DNA from: Methylocystis sp. B8
Lineage (GTDB): Bacteria > Pseudomonadota > Alphaproteobacteria > Rhizobiales > Beijerinckiaceae
Reading direction: 5' to 3'
NCBI RefSeq assembly: GCF_005771425.1
Contig: NZ_VBTZ01000006.1
Coordinates: forward strand, 32,024-96,023
Length of the DNA: 64,000 nucleotides
Position 1 is the stretch's first letter. Each line of letters begins with the position of its first letter. The notes beneath the pieces were generated by a model. The model made no database searches and had not been told where the DNA came from. It was given only the letters and a program-made list of their open reading frames with translations. The position numbers and the translations under genes are program-made. Of this stretch, positions 35,228 to 44,994 are shown one piece after another.

Positions 35228-35974
35228 ATGGATTTTTCAGGGAAGCGGATCTGGGTGACGGGCGCCGGCCAGGGAATCGGCTACGAGACCGCGGCCCAAT
35301 TCGCGGCGCTTGGCGGTGACGTAGTTGGATTGGACAAGAGCTTTTCGGGCTCAAACTATCCTTTCGCGACCGTGCGCCTCGACGTCAGCGAACGCGACCA
35401 GGTGCAAAGAGTCTGCGGAGCGCTACTGGAAGAGCGTGCGCAGTTGGATGTGCTGGTAAGCGCTGCCGGCGTCCTGCGTCTCGGTTTGACGGAAGAGCTG
35501 AGCTTTGACGATTGGGCCTCGTGTATGAGCGTCAACGTCTCCGGCCCATTTCACCTTTTTCAGCACACGATCCCGCAGTTCAAACGGCAGCGCTCGGGCG
35601 CCATCGTCAGCGTCGCCTCCAACGCCGCGCATACGCCGCGCATGTTGATGAGCGCCTATTGCGCCTCCAAGGCGGCGCTGACAAGTCTGACGCAATGCGT
35701 GGGCTTGGAACTCGCATCCTATGGCGTGAGATGCAATCTCGTGTCCCCCGGCTCGACCGACACCGCCATGCAGCGGTCGATGTGGCGTTCGGCTGAGGGA
35801 GAGAAGCAAGTGATCTCCGGCGATCTTCAATCCTTCAAATTGGGCATTCCGCTTGGAACGATCGCCGCGCCAGAGGAAATCGCGAGCGCCGTCGTGTTTC
35901 TTGCGTCGGATCTCGCCAGTCACATCACGCTTCAGGATCTTGTCGTCGATGGCGGCGCGACGCTTGCCTCCTAG
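35228..35974 (+). CDS. entA: 2,3-dihydro-2,3-dihydroxybenzoate dehydrogenase
   Basis: A 248-residue short-chain dehydrogenase. The NAD site VTGAGQGIGYETA lies at the N-terminus, the catalytic Ser near SVASNAAHT and the Tyr-Lys pair in YCASKAAL. The end DLVVDGGATL is typical. It oxidises dihydro-DHB to DHB and closes the entCEBA group. ATG 35228 gives the normal family start; a frame extension to 35165 overlaps entB. Confidence 0.93.
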   Translation: MDFSGKRIWVTGAGQGIGYETAAQFAALGGDVVGLDKSFSGSNYPFATVRLDVSERDQVQRVCGALLEERAQLDVLVSAAGVLRLGLTEELSFDDWASCMSVNVSGPFHLFQHTIPQFKRQRSGAIVSVASNAAHTPRMLMSAYCASKAALTSLTQCVGLELASYGVRCNLVSPGSTDTAMQRSMWRSAEGEKQVISGDLQSFKLGIPLGTIAAPEEIASAVVFLASDLASHITLQDLVVDGGATLAS

Positions 35975-36298
35975 GGGATGATCGAAGTGCGCACTTGCGC
36001 TTCCCGATGATCCTGCAGCAAACTTTTCTCGAGCGGCGCACGACTGAGCGCCATTGCGCACTTTATCGCAGAAGAAGAAAAAGCGAACAGTCTGTGCACA
36101 CGAATTGCACGCGCGCCGATTCAAATATCTGAAATTTAGATTTATTCACTCCAATCCACCATCGGCGCCATGGAAAACCGGATATCCTCGGTGAATGCGT
36201 CATTGGCCGCATAGCCTTGCCATGGGCGGCAACCTGCCGTACGAACGCTGCGCAACACAAGGGAAACGTGGCGGCGCGGCTTGCGCCCGGAGAGCGCA
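35975..36298. other. Intergenic region with the right 68-bp repeat
   Basis: A 324-bp gap between the siderophore operon and the glycosyltransferase genes. Apart from the right repeat copy (36037-36104) I see no gene or clear terminator. Confidence 0.55.
36037..36104 (+). repeat. Right copy of the 68-bp direct repeat
   Basis: Same orientation as 15682-15749 with four substitutions in 68 positions. It starts 62 bases after the entA stop. Similarity ends abruptly on both sides, as expected for a recombination or insertion border. Confidence 0.9.
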
Positions 36299-37669
36299 AT
36301 GAAGGAGAAGATCGACGCTTATCTGCTCCAAGAGCTGCATCGGGAGCTCAGCGATATCGAGCAATATGACATCGATCCGCGCATTCGGTCCGTTTACGCC
36401 AAGGCTCTCGAGCTTTACTGGACTCTCTCGCGCCTCCTTGGCCTTGGGCGCCTGCATGATGGACGGTGGCGCACGCCTAATCCCGCCAAGGCGCAGGCGC
36501 TGCGCACGCGCCTCGAAGGAGCTATCCCGCCTCCGGCCGAGCGCAATCGGCTGCTGATCGATATGACGGCGACGCATCGCTTTGGCGGCCATTCGGGCGT
36601 GCAGCGCGTCGTGCGCGAAATCGCTCGCGCCTGCGTTGAAAGCGGCAAAGGGCTTCCGGTCTATCTCGAAGCGGGACGACTCTACGGCCACTTCAAGCAC
36701 GACAATTTGCCTGACGCGATCGAGCTGCAGAAAGGTGACAAGCTGCTCTTGCTCGATTCCGGATGGGGCTTCGTCGAGGAATATCCGCCGCTCTTGGCGA
36801 CGGCGCATGAGGCTGGCGCCGAAGTCGTCGGTTGCCTCTATGATCTTATTCCGCTGCGTTATCCGGCCGCCACCGCTGTAAAGAACAGCGCGCCTTTCAT
36901 GCCTTGGTTCGAAAAGGCGCTGCTCAATTGCGACGCGATCGTCTGCATCTCGCAAAGCGTCGCGCATGACCTTATCGCCTATGTGCGCGAAAAGCGTCTC
37001 GTGGCGCCTGACAATATGCGGATTGGCTGGTGGCCGCTTGGCGCCGATTTTCGTGATTGTGGGAAAGAAGCGCCATCGAAGCTGGCGGAACAAATCGCTT
37101 CAGCGCCGACACCGTTCTTCATGAGCGTGGGAACGCTCGAGCCGCGCAAGGCCTATCCGATCGCTTTGGATGCCTTCGAACTACTATGGTTCGAGGGCTG
37201 CGACGCGCGCTATGTCATTGTCGGCCGGCCGGGATGGAACACTCGGGCGCTGCAACGCCGTATCCGGCGGCACCGCGAATACGGACGTCGGCTGTTCTGG
37301 CTCGATAATGCGAGCGATGCCGATCTTTCTCATCTTTATCCTCATGCGCGCGGGCTGATCTTTCCCTCCTTTGTTGAAGGCTTCGGCATGCCGCTGATCG
37401 AAGCCACGCATCACGGGGCGCGAGTCATCGCAAGCGACATTCCGGTCTTTCGCGAAGTCGGCGGCGACGAGGCTGTCTATTTCGACATTCTCGACCCGCA
37501 ATCGCTCGCGACGCGGGTGCGGGAAGCGCTCGCGGAAACTAGAAAGGTCAGGGCTCCGGCGGTCATGACCTGGAGGGAATCGGCGGAGCGGCTCGCCGGG
37601 ATGGTCGGTAGCGGGCTGTATCAGATAAACTCCGTTGGCCTGGCCGGTGCCCTTAAATCCGCGAAATAA
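36299..37669 (+). CDS. GT4-type glycosyltransferase
   Basis: A 456-residue protein. The C-terminal half (about 265-440) is a typical GT-B/GT4 domain: FFMSVGTLEPRKAYPIALDAF, YVIVGRPGWN and the nucleotide-sugar segment FPSFVEGFGMPLIEA with the E-x7-E pattern. The N-terminal 90 residues are an unassigned helical extension. It lacks a signal peptide and probably acts at the cytoplasmic face on a surface polysaccharide. ATG 36299 has GGAGAG upstream; a TTG at 36281 is less likely. Acceptor and sugar are unknown. Confidence 0.88.
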   Translation: MKEKIDAYLLQELHRELSDIEQYDIDPRIRSVYAKALELYWTLSRLLGLGRLHDGRWRTPNPAKAQALRTRLEGAIPPPAERNRLLIDMTATHRFGGHSGVQRVVREIARACVESGKGLPVYLEAGRLYGHFKHDNLPDAIELQKGDKLLLLDSGWGFVEEYPPLLATAHEAGAEVVGCLYDLIPLRYPAATAVKNSAPFMPWFEKALLNCDAIVCISQSVAHDLIAYVREKRLVAPDNMRIGWWPLGADFRDCGKEAPSKLAEQIASAPTPFFMSVGTLEPRKAYPIALDAFELLWFEGCDARYVIVGRPGWNTRALQRRIRRHREYGRRLFWLDNASDADLSHLYPHARGLIFPSFVEGFGMPLIEATHHGARVIASDIPVFREVGGDEAVYFDILDPQSLATRVREALAETRKVRAPAVMTWRESAERLAGMVGSGLYQINSVGLAGALKSAK

Positions 37670-37766
37670 AAGGCGTGCTCGAGTCGCGTTGCTACAGCTG
37701 TCGCTTCCGCCTATCTTCGGCGAGTTCGGTGAGAGCCTCTTTGCTCTCGCGAAGGGACCTGCATTG

Positions 37767-38792
37767 ATGACAGCCAGCCTCTCCGTCTGCATTCCCGTTT
37801 ACAATTTTGCGAAATTCATTCCGGAAACGCTCGATTCAATCCTGAATCAGGATGGTGGGGACGAGGTGGAGATCGTGATTCTGGACGGTGCCTCGATCGA
37901 TAACACTGCTGAAATTATTACCGGTTACCAGCACAAACATCGCAACATAAACTATATCCGGCAGCCTCAGAAAGGCGGCATCGATCGGGACATGGCGAAG
38001 TCAGTGGAGCCTGCGACGGGCGACTATTGTTGGCTCTTTAGTGGCGACGACATCATGTGGCCGGGCGCGTTGCGGCGGATACTGAAGGAAATTCAAAGCG
38101 GCAACGATCTCTATTTGTGCAAGCATCTGGAGTACTATTTTTACGACGACAGATGGGTGGAATATCCGACCGTGGCGTGCAAGGACGGGGCCGTCTTTGA
38201 GCTTTCAGATCCGCTCAGCCGCCGCGTCTATTTCAGTAAAGCGGTTAACACCGAAGCGTTCTTCAGCTTTATCGGCGGCATCATCGTAAAGCGCTCGACG
38301 TGGAATCGCGTGCCGCTCAATGAAAATTTCGTCGGAAGCTGCTGGGGGCATGTCGCGCGACTTTTCGAATTGATGCCAAGCGGACTGAGCGTCAAATGCC
38401 TTTCCGGTGCGCTGCTCGCTCGGCGCCCCGATAACGACTCGTTCGCAGGCGGCGGCTTGGTCAATCGCTACCGCATCGCGATTGAAGGATTTTACGATAT
38501 TGCCGACCACTATTTTGGCCACGACAGCACCGAGGCTTCCCACGTTCGGCGGGTGATCAGACATGAATTCCATCCGCTTGCCATGCAGCTCGGCAAATTC
38601 ATGTGCTTCGTCAATCCGAATGGCGAGAATCGGGCGTTAATGGATAGTCTAATGAAGAAGGTCTATTCGGATTTTTCTTTGGACAGCTTTCGCGCCAAAT
38701 TCGACTATTGGACGATGTCGCCGGCACGTTTCAGGCGTCGGCATTCTGAACTCTGCGCGCTGCATGAGCAGAAGCTTAAGGATCGCCAATAA
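37767..38792 (+). CDS. GT2-type glycosyltransferase
   Basis: A 341-residue family-2 glycosyltransferase. The start LSVCIPVYNFAKFIPETLDS and VEIVILDGASIDNT form the nucleotide-binding part, and FSGDDIMWPGAL carries the metal-binding DD (DxD-like) motif. No C-terminal membrane helices are evident. ATG 37767 has AAGGGA upstream. It follows the GT4 gene by 97 bp and probably works on the same glycan. Confidence 0.87.
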   Translation: MTASLSVCIPVYNFAKFIPETLDSILNQDGGDEVEIVILDGASIDNTAEIITGYQHKHRNINYIRQPQKGGIDRDMAKSVEPATGDYCWLFSGDDIMWPGALRRILKEIQSGNDLYLCKHLEYYFYDDRWVEYPTVACKDGAVFELSDPLSRRVYFSKAVNTEAFFSFIGGIIVKRSTWNRVPLNENFVGSCWGHVARLFELMPSGLSVKCLSGALLARRPDNDSFAGGGLVNRYRIAIEGFYDIADHYFGHDSTEASHVRRVIRHEFHPLAMQLGKFMCFVNPNGENRALMDSLMKKVYSDFSLDSFRAKFDYWTMSPARFRRRHSELCALHEQKLKDRQ

Positions 38793-38916
38793 AAAGCTTA
38801 AGGGTCGTCTCTTAGCTGGATGCAGCGCTCGTTCGGCAAGCCATTCACTTCACGCCAGCCGATTCAAGAATTCCGTCGTGGCGAGCGCTCCTTCTCCAAA
38901 CATTGAGCTTGCCTCA

Positions 38917-39633
38917 TCATCGCTTTGGCTTCGCTACGAAACTTAGCAGGCGACTCCATAGGGAGATTTTCGGTTCGTCAATGTTGGCGAAGTTTCTCGC
39001 AACATAAACATCATTTGGCTCAAGGCGGCGCCACATCGCGTAGCCAGCCTTTTTCATGAACTCGATATATTCGTCCTTCTGAAACAGATTTTCGAGGATG
39101 ACGACGCTCGGATTATACTTTTCCAGCGACAGCCCTCGCATGACGTTCAGCTCCCAGCCTTCGACGTCGATCGCGAGTATATCGATATGATCAATATCCG
39201 GCTCGTGTTCCTTCAAGATTGTATCTAAGCGCCTCACTTTTACCGGCACGGTTTTTATCCGTGTGCTGCTTTTGACGGTTTCGTGAAGCTTCGCGAATTC
39301 GTCTTTTATGCCAAGCGAGGAAAAAGACTCGAAAGAAACTTGCCCCCCTAAATAGTCGGCGCCCTGAGAATCGACGACGAAGAAATCCACGTTGTCGGCA
39401 TCGACGTCGCTACAAGCATATTCATAGACTTCGTGTCCGCGGGTTCGATGGGCCGCGCAAAATTCGGGATTTGGCTCGATCGCGACGATTTTCCATCCAA
39501 GGTCGCGGAATCTTGCGCTGATGGACAGATAGTCGGGAAGCGCGGCGCCAACCTCGACAAAAACGCCCGGCTCGCTCCTATTCTTGAAGAATTTATCGTG
39601 GACCAGGATGTCCACGTCTTTTTCGGCTGTCAT
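38917..39633 (-). CDS. FkbM-family SAM-dependent methyltransferase
   Basis: A 238-residue protein with the FkbM pattern: FVEVGAALPDYLSISARF, IVAIEPNPEFC, and later LAIDVEGWELNVMRGL. FkbM enzymes O-methylate sugars or polyketides. ATG 39633 comes two bases after the TAG of the upstream fusion gene with AGGTAGG ahead, so the two are one operon. Position within glycan genes suggests sugar methylation. Confidence 0.87.
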   Translation of the reverse strand: MTAEKDVDILVHDKFFKNRSEPGVFVEVGAALPDYLSISARFRDLGWKIVAIEPNPEFCAAHRTRGHEVYEYACSDVDADNVDFFVVDSQGADYLGGQVSFESFSSLGIKDEFAKLHETVKSSTRIKTVPVKVRRLDTILKEHEPDIDHIDILAIDVEGWELNVMRGLSLEKYNPSVVILENLFQKDEYIEFMKKAGYAMWRRLEPNDVYVARNFANIDEPKISLWSRLLSFVAKPKR

Positions 39634-39635
39634 GC

Positions 39636-41393
39636 CTACCTGCCTTGCCGCCCCACGCCAAACATGCGTTTGATCGCCGTCATCTTGTCCTCTTGAGGAG
39701 GGCGCGACGCTTGCGATTGTGACTGCGCGAGCAATTCCCGCCAAACAGGCTGGGCTTTTGCCATGCGCACGGACTCGGCGTCGAGCTTTCTGAACACAAA
39801 TCCGGCGAAACCGTATTCGCTGCCCTCATATTCGAAATCTTCGATTCCTTCGGACCAGATTGGCGGGTCGACGAGCGCGCAATCTTCCATCGCGTTGATC
39901 AGTCTTTCGTGCAAGTCACGGGTCGTGTACAGCCGATGGTCGACGATCGGCTTGATTTGGCCCGGCCGCCAGCCTTCCTTGAAATCCACGGTCAACACCG
40001 CGAGACCCCCGGGTCGGAGGAACTCGCTGATGATGCGGACGAATTGCTCGTCATCGGCGACATGTTCAAGAACCGATACGCTGAGGCACAGGTCATAGGA
40101 GCCTAGCTGGGCCCAAGGTGAGCGATAAAAATCGAGCAGCGTCATCCCATTGACGTTGGGATCGATCTCATCGATCTGATAACCCTGAGCGCGGAGCGTG
40201 GCGACAGCGGTATCTTCAAACGAGCCCGCCGCCATGATTCGCGCGTTGGGGCATTCGGCGAGAAAACGCCGCGCCGTGTCGAGCGCAAAGCCTTGCTGAA
40301 TATTGGCGCGCTCGATCTTGCGGGCGAGCATGTCGGGGACATATTTTTCCAGATCCCCAATGGCGTCGCTATAAGCGGCGCGCGAGCGATCATCGAGAAT
40401 CTTATTGAAGCCGCGGCGATCGGGCGTCGCGCGGCTCGCCTCTCGCGCCCTCATTGCGTCGATTATAGACCTGTTCAACTCGGCTATGACCCGTTCCGGC
40501 GCGGCGGCCGCCCGCAGGGCGTCGAGCATGGAAGCGTCGCCTTCGGCGATATCGATCAAGCGGCGATCTTCGATGAAAATCGAAGGATTGACGTGGAACA
40601 TATGTCGGAACATCGCCGATCGAGTCAGCGCGAAGGGACGTCCGCACGCCAAGGCAAAGTCGACACAACTTGATATGCCAGATGTCGGCATATCGTCATA
40701 GAGGAATGCGTTCATCGTATTGCCCGCGAGGAACTCGATGATTTGCGCATTGTCGAAAAAGTGGTTGGTGACGACAAGTTCGACCCCCGGCTTAGTGATC
40801 GATTTTTTGCATCGTTCAATTGTCTGGGCAATTTGGGCGTCCGAAACAATATCGGGATTGTCGTGCTTAGGCATATTAAGTCGGATGATCGCGCGATCGA
40901 ATTGTTCGTTGACGAGCGCGCAGAGCCGTTCGAAGCCCTTGCCTGGCGTAGCGAAGCCAAACGAGCCGATCGTGAATGTCTCCGGCGCCGGCGGAAGCTT
41001 GCCGGGAGAGGTTGGGAGAAAGCGCGGGGCGCGCAGAGCGACCGGATTGCGCGGAATGAGCGTAGGGTCGAGACAAATTAAAAAGTCGAACGGCGCTACG
41101 CCAGACCCGTCGGCAATTTCCTGACTGGCCTGATGGAGGAGACAGAACAGCGGTGCCTGCAACTCATTGACTGGCGCGTCGGTCAGCCACGCCATCGTGC
41201 TGGGGTGGTGATTGAATAGGATGGCGTCTGGCCTTCTTTCCTGAACGACAGTCTGCAACTCATCGAAACTATCACATTCGGCGTAAGACCAGACAATCGC
41301 GTGGTCTTTCGACAACACGTCGTGGAGATTTCTGCCGTATTGATAAACGCCGCAATGCTCTCCCCTATGCGATACGATCAGCCCCGTGAGCAT
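39636..41393 (-). CDS. Glycosyltransferase-like/methyltransferase fusion
   Basis: A 585-residue two-domain protein. The N-terminal 330 residues resemble a GT-B protein (HRGEHCGVYQYGRNL near the start, then IGSFGFATPGKGFERL as in GT4 donor domains). The C-terminal part (about 375-545) is a class I methyltransferase with IMAAGSFEDT, YDLCLSVSVLEHVADDEQFV and FLRPGGLAVLTVD. The first domain lacks the usual E-x7-E donor motif, so its activity is uncertain. Fusion suggests coupled transfer and methylation of a terminal sugar. It is next to the fkbM-type gene. Confidence 0.8.
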   Translation of the reverse strand: MLTGLIVSHRGEHCGVYQYGRNLHDVLSKDHAIVWSYAECDSFDELQTVVQERRPDAILFNHHPSTMAWLTDAPVNELQAPLFCLLHQASQEIADGSGVAPFDFLICLDPTLIPRNPVALRAPRFLPTSPGKLPPAPETFTIGSFGFATPGKGFERLCALVNEQFDRAIIRLNMPKHDNPDIVSDAQIAQTIERCKKSITKPGVELVVTNHFFDNAQIIEFLAGNTMNAFLYDDMPTSGISSCVDFALACGRPFALTRSAMFRHMFHVNPSIFIEDRRLIDIAEGDASMLDALRAAAAPERVIAELNRSIIDAMRAREASRATPDRRGFNKILDDRSRAAYSDAIGDLEKYVPDMLARKIERANIQQGFALDTARRFLAECPNARIMAAGSFEDTAVATLRAQGYQIDEIDPNVNGMTLLDFYRSPWAQLGSYDLCLSVSVLEHVADDEQFVRIISEFLRPGGLAVLTVDFKEGWRPGQIKPIVDHRLYTTRDLHERLINAMEDCALVDPPIWSEGIEDFEYEGSEYGFAGFVFRKLDAESVRMAKAQPVWRELLAQSQSQASRPPQEDKMTAIKRMFGVGRQGR

Positions 41394-41428
41394 TTGGCGT
41401 CTCCATGCCGCTTGGCGTAAAGCGATAA

Positions 41429-42658
41429 TCAGACGATTTCAATTTCAGGGAAGGGGAAGATCATTTTGCCGCCGCCCGCAAGATATTCCTGCTCGCGCGC
41501 CAATATGCCTTCCTTGAAGTGCCAAGGGAGCACCAGGAAATAGTCCGGCTTCATGGCGCGCGCTTCCGCTTCCGAAATAATCGGAATGTGCGTGCCGGGC
41601 GTGAAGCAGCCGAATTTGTCGGGATTGACCTCAGCGATAGCGTCGACGAGATCTGGGCCGATTTGGCAGAATTGCAGGACGACATTGCCTTTAGTTGAGG
41701 CGCCGTAGCCTAGGATTCGCTTGTTGTCATCCTTGAGGGCGCGCAGCAGCCGGCGCAAGTCCTCGCGATGTCGGAACACGCGATCTTCGAAATCGCGATA
41801 GGGACGAGGCGTGTTCAGCCCCATACGCTCCTCTTGAGCAAGCAGCCAGTTTATGACCGCGAGATTGCGTTTTCGCTGTCCGTTTTTATGGCCGGCAGTC
41901 ACGGCGAAACTGCCGCCATTGATGGCGTTCATCTGCACATCGAGGACCTCAAGATCGGCGGCGTCGAGGATCTTCTTGATTACGCCGAGCGAGTAATATT
42001 CGACATGCTCATGGCAGATCGTGTCATAGGAGGTCAGCCGCAGCATCGAGGGCATGTAGCTCTGCTCAAAGTGCCAGACGCCATCTGGTGCGAGGACCTT
42101 GGCGACCTCTCGCGCAAACCAGACTGGATCATCGAGATCGTAGAACATCGCGATCGATGTGACGATCTTGGCCTTCTTCGGTGAGAGCCGTTCAAACGCT
42201 TGAGAAGAGAAGAACTCAGGGGCGAGCCTTATGTCGTCAGGGTAGTATTGCCGGAATTTCGCGCCGGTCGGATCAATGCCGATGCGCGCGAGGCCCGATG
42301 TGGAATAGGCCTTGAGAGACGTTGCGTCGTTCGAGCCGATGTCGAGCACCGCGTCGCCAGGTTTGAGATCGGCAAAGCGCTCGAGATGGGCGATCTTTTG
42401 GCTCAGATGACGCACCATCGATTGGTTGAGCCCTGAGCGATAACCGTAATTCTCTCCGTACATCTCGTTGGCTTCATAGCTGTGCGCTAGCTGAAGCAAC
42501 CCGGATTCAGGACACCAGACAAGCTCCAAAGGGCCGACCGTGACAGGCGTTTCGCGCGAGCTTGGAAAGACGCCGGTCAGCGCTTGGTCGCCAAGCGACA
42601 GAACGGAGACGAGATTAGTGGAGCCGCCAACACGGCATTTGGTGATTCTCTTCGTCAT
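41429..42658 (-). CDS. Sugar C-methyltransferase-like protein
   Basis: A 409-residue protein with the three-part layout of TylC3/NovU-type C-methyltransferases. The short N-terminal domain keeps CxV and CPxS elements of the zinc-binding module, though the usual four cysteines are not all obvious. The central SAM fold has VLDIGSNDATSLKAY. The C-terminal domain has GYGASTKGNVVLQF and DYFLVLPWHFKEGI. Such enzymes methylate C-3 of NDP-keto sugars. ATG 42658 matches the family start. It belongs to the glycan genes; substrate unknown. Confidence 0.86.
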   Translation of the reverse strand: MTKRITKCRVGGSTNLVSVLSLGDQALTGVFPSSRETPVTVGPLELVWCPESGLLQLAHSYEANEMYGENYGYRSGLNQSMVRHLSQKIAHLERFADLKPGDAVLDIGSNDATSLKAYSTSGLARIGIDPTGAKFRQYYPDDIRLAPEFFSSQAFERLSPKKAKIVTSIAMFYDLDDPVWFAREVAKVLAPDGVWHFEQSYMPSMLRLTSYDTICHEHVEYYSLGVIKKILDAADLEVLDVQMNAINGGSFAVTAGHKNGQRKRNLAVINWLLAQEERMGLNTPRPYRDFEDRVFRHREDLRRLLRALKDDNKRILGYGASTKGNVVLQFCQIGPDLVDAIAEVNPDKFGCFTPGTHIPIISEAEARAMKPDYFLVLPWHFKEGILAREQEYLAGGGKMIFPFPEIEIV

Positions 42659-42808
42659 GTTTCCAAATCCCCCGCGCACTCACCCCTGAACGGTTCATGC
42701 TTGCCGGGGTCCAAGATCGTGGCCCGAAAAGCTTTTCCGCGCATGCTTTGCTCCGAAACGCACCGAAGTCTTGGCCTCAAGACGGCGAAGGTGTCAATCT
42801 CCTGCGGA

Positions 42809-44473
42809 TTAGAACGGCAGATACTGATAGAGCCAGTTCTCCGAAAGCACTTCGTCGCCGTTCCGTAGGTAAAGACGCATTTCCACAGGGTCGCGGCCTT
42901 CGACGGTCAGATCGAACTGCGCTCGCCAATGGCCCGGAACATTGTCGAAAACCGCCTCGGTGAAAACGTAAGAGAAGGTTCCGCGAGAAGCCCACAACAC
43001 GGGTTCGGGCTTCACGCCGAAGGGGAGCTTTGCGAGCGGCTCGCCGAGAAATTCCACCATGAATTTGCGTACGCCCTTGGGACGCGGCTTGCCGGGCTGC
43101 CCGCCATTGCCGAGTCTGGTCGCGATGCAACGGGCGAGCGGCGTCGGATAGGGCTCATCGGCCAGCCAGTGCAGCCGATAGGAATAGTCGAATGAAGCGC
43201 CGGCGACGGCGGGCTTCTCGGGCGCCCACAGCACGACGATGTTGTCGTGGATCTCGTCGTCCGTCGGGATTTCGATGAGTTGAACCGCGCCCTTGCCCCA
43301 GTCGCCCTTGGGCTCGATCCAAACGCTCGGGCGGCGATCGTAGAAGACGTTGTCGAGATAGTGGTCGTAGTTGCGATCGCGTTGCATCAGGCCGAAGCCC
43401 TTGGGATTATTGTCGCCGAACGCCGATGCAATCACCCGGTTCGGATTGTTCAACGGCCGCCATAGGCGCTCGCCATCGCCCGTCCACATGCTTAATCCGT
43501 CAGAATCGTGCACTTCCGGCCGCCAATCGATCGCCGTCGGCTTTGCGGTCTCCGAAAACCAGTACATCGAAGTGAGCGGCGCGACGCCGAAGCGGGTGAA
43601 GGCGCCGCGCAAATGCAGAGAGCAGTCGATGTCCATGACCACGCCTTTGCCGCGCGTCATCAGAAAGCGATATGCGCCAACAATCGAAGGCCCTTCGAGC
43701 AGCGCGTGCAGGATGACGCCGTCCTCCGTCTCCGGACCGATGTATATTTCGGTGAAATCGGGGAATTCTTCGCTGGCTCCGGCCTGCCAGGTGTCGAGCG
43801 CAACCCCTCGCGCTGACATCCCATATTGACGCAATTCGCCAATCGCACGGAAATATGACGCGCCGAGAAAGGCGACCCAGTCGTTTCTCTTCCAGTCGAG
43901 CGCGCCGTCCTTCGCCTCCTGAATGCGAAATCCGGCGAAGCCGGCGCCGGGCGGCAATTGGCGCGCAATCGAATCTGCCGGCATGTTGAAGTAGCTCGTA
44001 TCGTAAAGGACCTCGCGCGCCTCGCCGTTTTCGACGACGTGGATGCGCACCGCCTTTTTGAAGAACATGCCGAGATGAAAGAACTCAACTGGAAAGCGCT
44101 CCTTGGCGTCGGCGAAGAGCGCATGGTCGGTGTTGTAGGTAATCTGCCCCCACTTCTCGTAATCAATTTGCGAGACGATCTCGGGAGCAGGGATATTCGG
44201 CTTACGATAGGGCTCCTTGACGAGCTGTTGCACCCTTTGCTTGAGCGCCTCGAAGGAGAACGGTTGCGGCTCGCTGAGCCGGAGATTGGAGACGCTCGTC
44301 GCCGCCTCGCTGCGGGTCGCGCCAACGGCGCCTAAAGCGCTGGTCGCCGCCGCCGCCTTGAGAAACGAGCGACGATCCTGCTTCTCGACCATCTCGGCGT
44401 CCTTGCTGCGAAGTTTGGGAGATGCGCGTTTGGCGCTGCGGCCGCCGCGAGTCTTTCGTGGGGCGCGAGTCAT
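42809..44473 (-). CDS. Periplasmic glucan biosynthesis protein OpgD/OpgG
   Basis: A 554-residue protein of the MdoG/OpgD family, needed for osmoregulated periplasmic glucan structure. A twin-arginine signal (DRRSFLKAAAATSALGAVGA, about 33-52) favours the OpgD type over Sec-exported OpgG. Family segments are FSFEALKQRVQQL, FFHLGMFFKKAV, FLGASYFRAIG, DIDCSLHLRGAFTRFG and EPKGDWGKGAVQLIEIPT. The N-terminal 32 residues are very basic. A small membrane protein gene lies 18 bp upstream. No opgH is present in the window. Confidence 0.93.
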   Translation of the reverse strand: MTRAPRKTRGGRSAKRASPKLRSKDAEMVEKQDRRSFLKAAAATSALGAVGATRSEAATSVSNLRLSEPQPFSFEALKQRVQQLVKEPYRKPNIPAPEIVSQIDYEKWGQITYNTDHALFADAKERFPVEFFHLGMFFKKAVRIHVVENGEAREVLYDTSYFNMPADSIARQLPPGAGFAGFRIQEAKDGALDWKRNDWVAFLGASYFRAIGELRQYGMSARGVALDTWQAGASEEFPDFTEIYIGPETEDGVILHALLEGPSIVGAYRFLMTRGKGVVMDIDCSLHLRGAFTRFGVAPLTSMYWFSETAKPTAIDWRPEVHDSDGLSMWTGDGERLWRPLNNPNRVIASAFGDNNPKGFGLMQRDRNYDHYLDNVFYDRRPSVWIEPKGDWGKGAVQLIEIPTDDEIHDNIVVLWAPEKPAVAGASFDYSYRLHWLADEPYPTPLARCIATRLGNGGQPGKPRPKGVRKFMVEFLGEPLAKLPFGVKPEPVLWASRGTFSYVFTEAVFDNVPGHWRAQFDLTVEGRDPVEMRLYLRNGDEVLSENWLYQYLPF

Positions 44474-44491
44474 GAAGAGGCAGGACCTTAG

Positions 44492-44725
44492 TCAGCCGCG
44501 TATCGGCTCATTGCGAAGGGCGGTCCGCATGAAGAAGTAGAGTCCGACGAGGCCGGCGAGCGAGAAGATGATTTCTAACCCCCGGCTGATCAGGGGATCG
44601 AGCTGGAACAGGCCGCCCAGCGCCCAGCCCGCCGCCCAGGACGCGCCGACGAGCTCGGTGCCGACGAGGATCGCTACGGCGACGAGCGTCGATAGGTGCA
44701 GATAGTTGATGGGCTTCTGGCTCAT
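44492..44725 (-). CDS. Small two-helix membrane protein
   Basis: A 77-residue protein with hydrophobic segments at about 10-32 and 45-67. It precedes the glucan protein gene by 18 bp and is probably cotranscribed. No family is recognised; a role in glucan export or as membrane partner is speculation from position. Confidence 0.65.
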   Translation of the reverse strand: MSQKPINYLHLSTLVAVAILVGTELVGASWAAGWALGGLFQLDPLISRGLEIIFSLAGLVGLYFFMRTALRNEPIRG

Positions 44726-44994
44726 GACGCCATTCTCGAGCTTACCTTAAACAGCGGCGGGGCCGCGTCGCGTGGTGCTATAGCAAAGGCTGACGCAAGG
44801 CAAGCCGGACCAGGCCCGCTTTGCCGCGACGTGATATGAGAAGTCACTGATTCAGAAAGATTATTCTGCGTAGGGCGAAGCCCGGCCTTCATTTTTCACG
44901 GTCTTTCCGCTTGTATGTTTTTGCCCCGCAATGATAATCGGCGCCACCGAAGGCGTGGCGCATCTGCACGTCGCGCAGCGCGAAAGGGCGAAGT

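Noticed and set aside
36063-36299. Minus-strand small gene across the right repeat copy
   Set aside because: The same short peptide appears only because the 68-bp repeat is duplicated; no start signal or conserved protein is evident.
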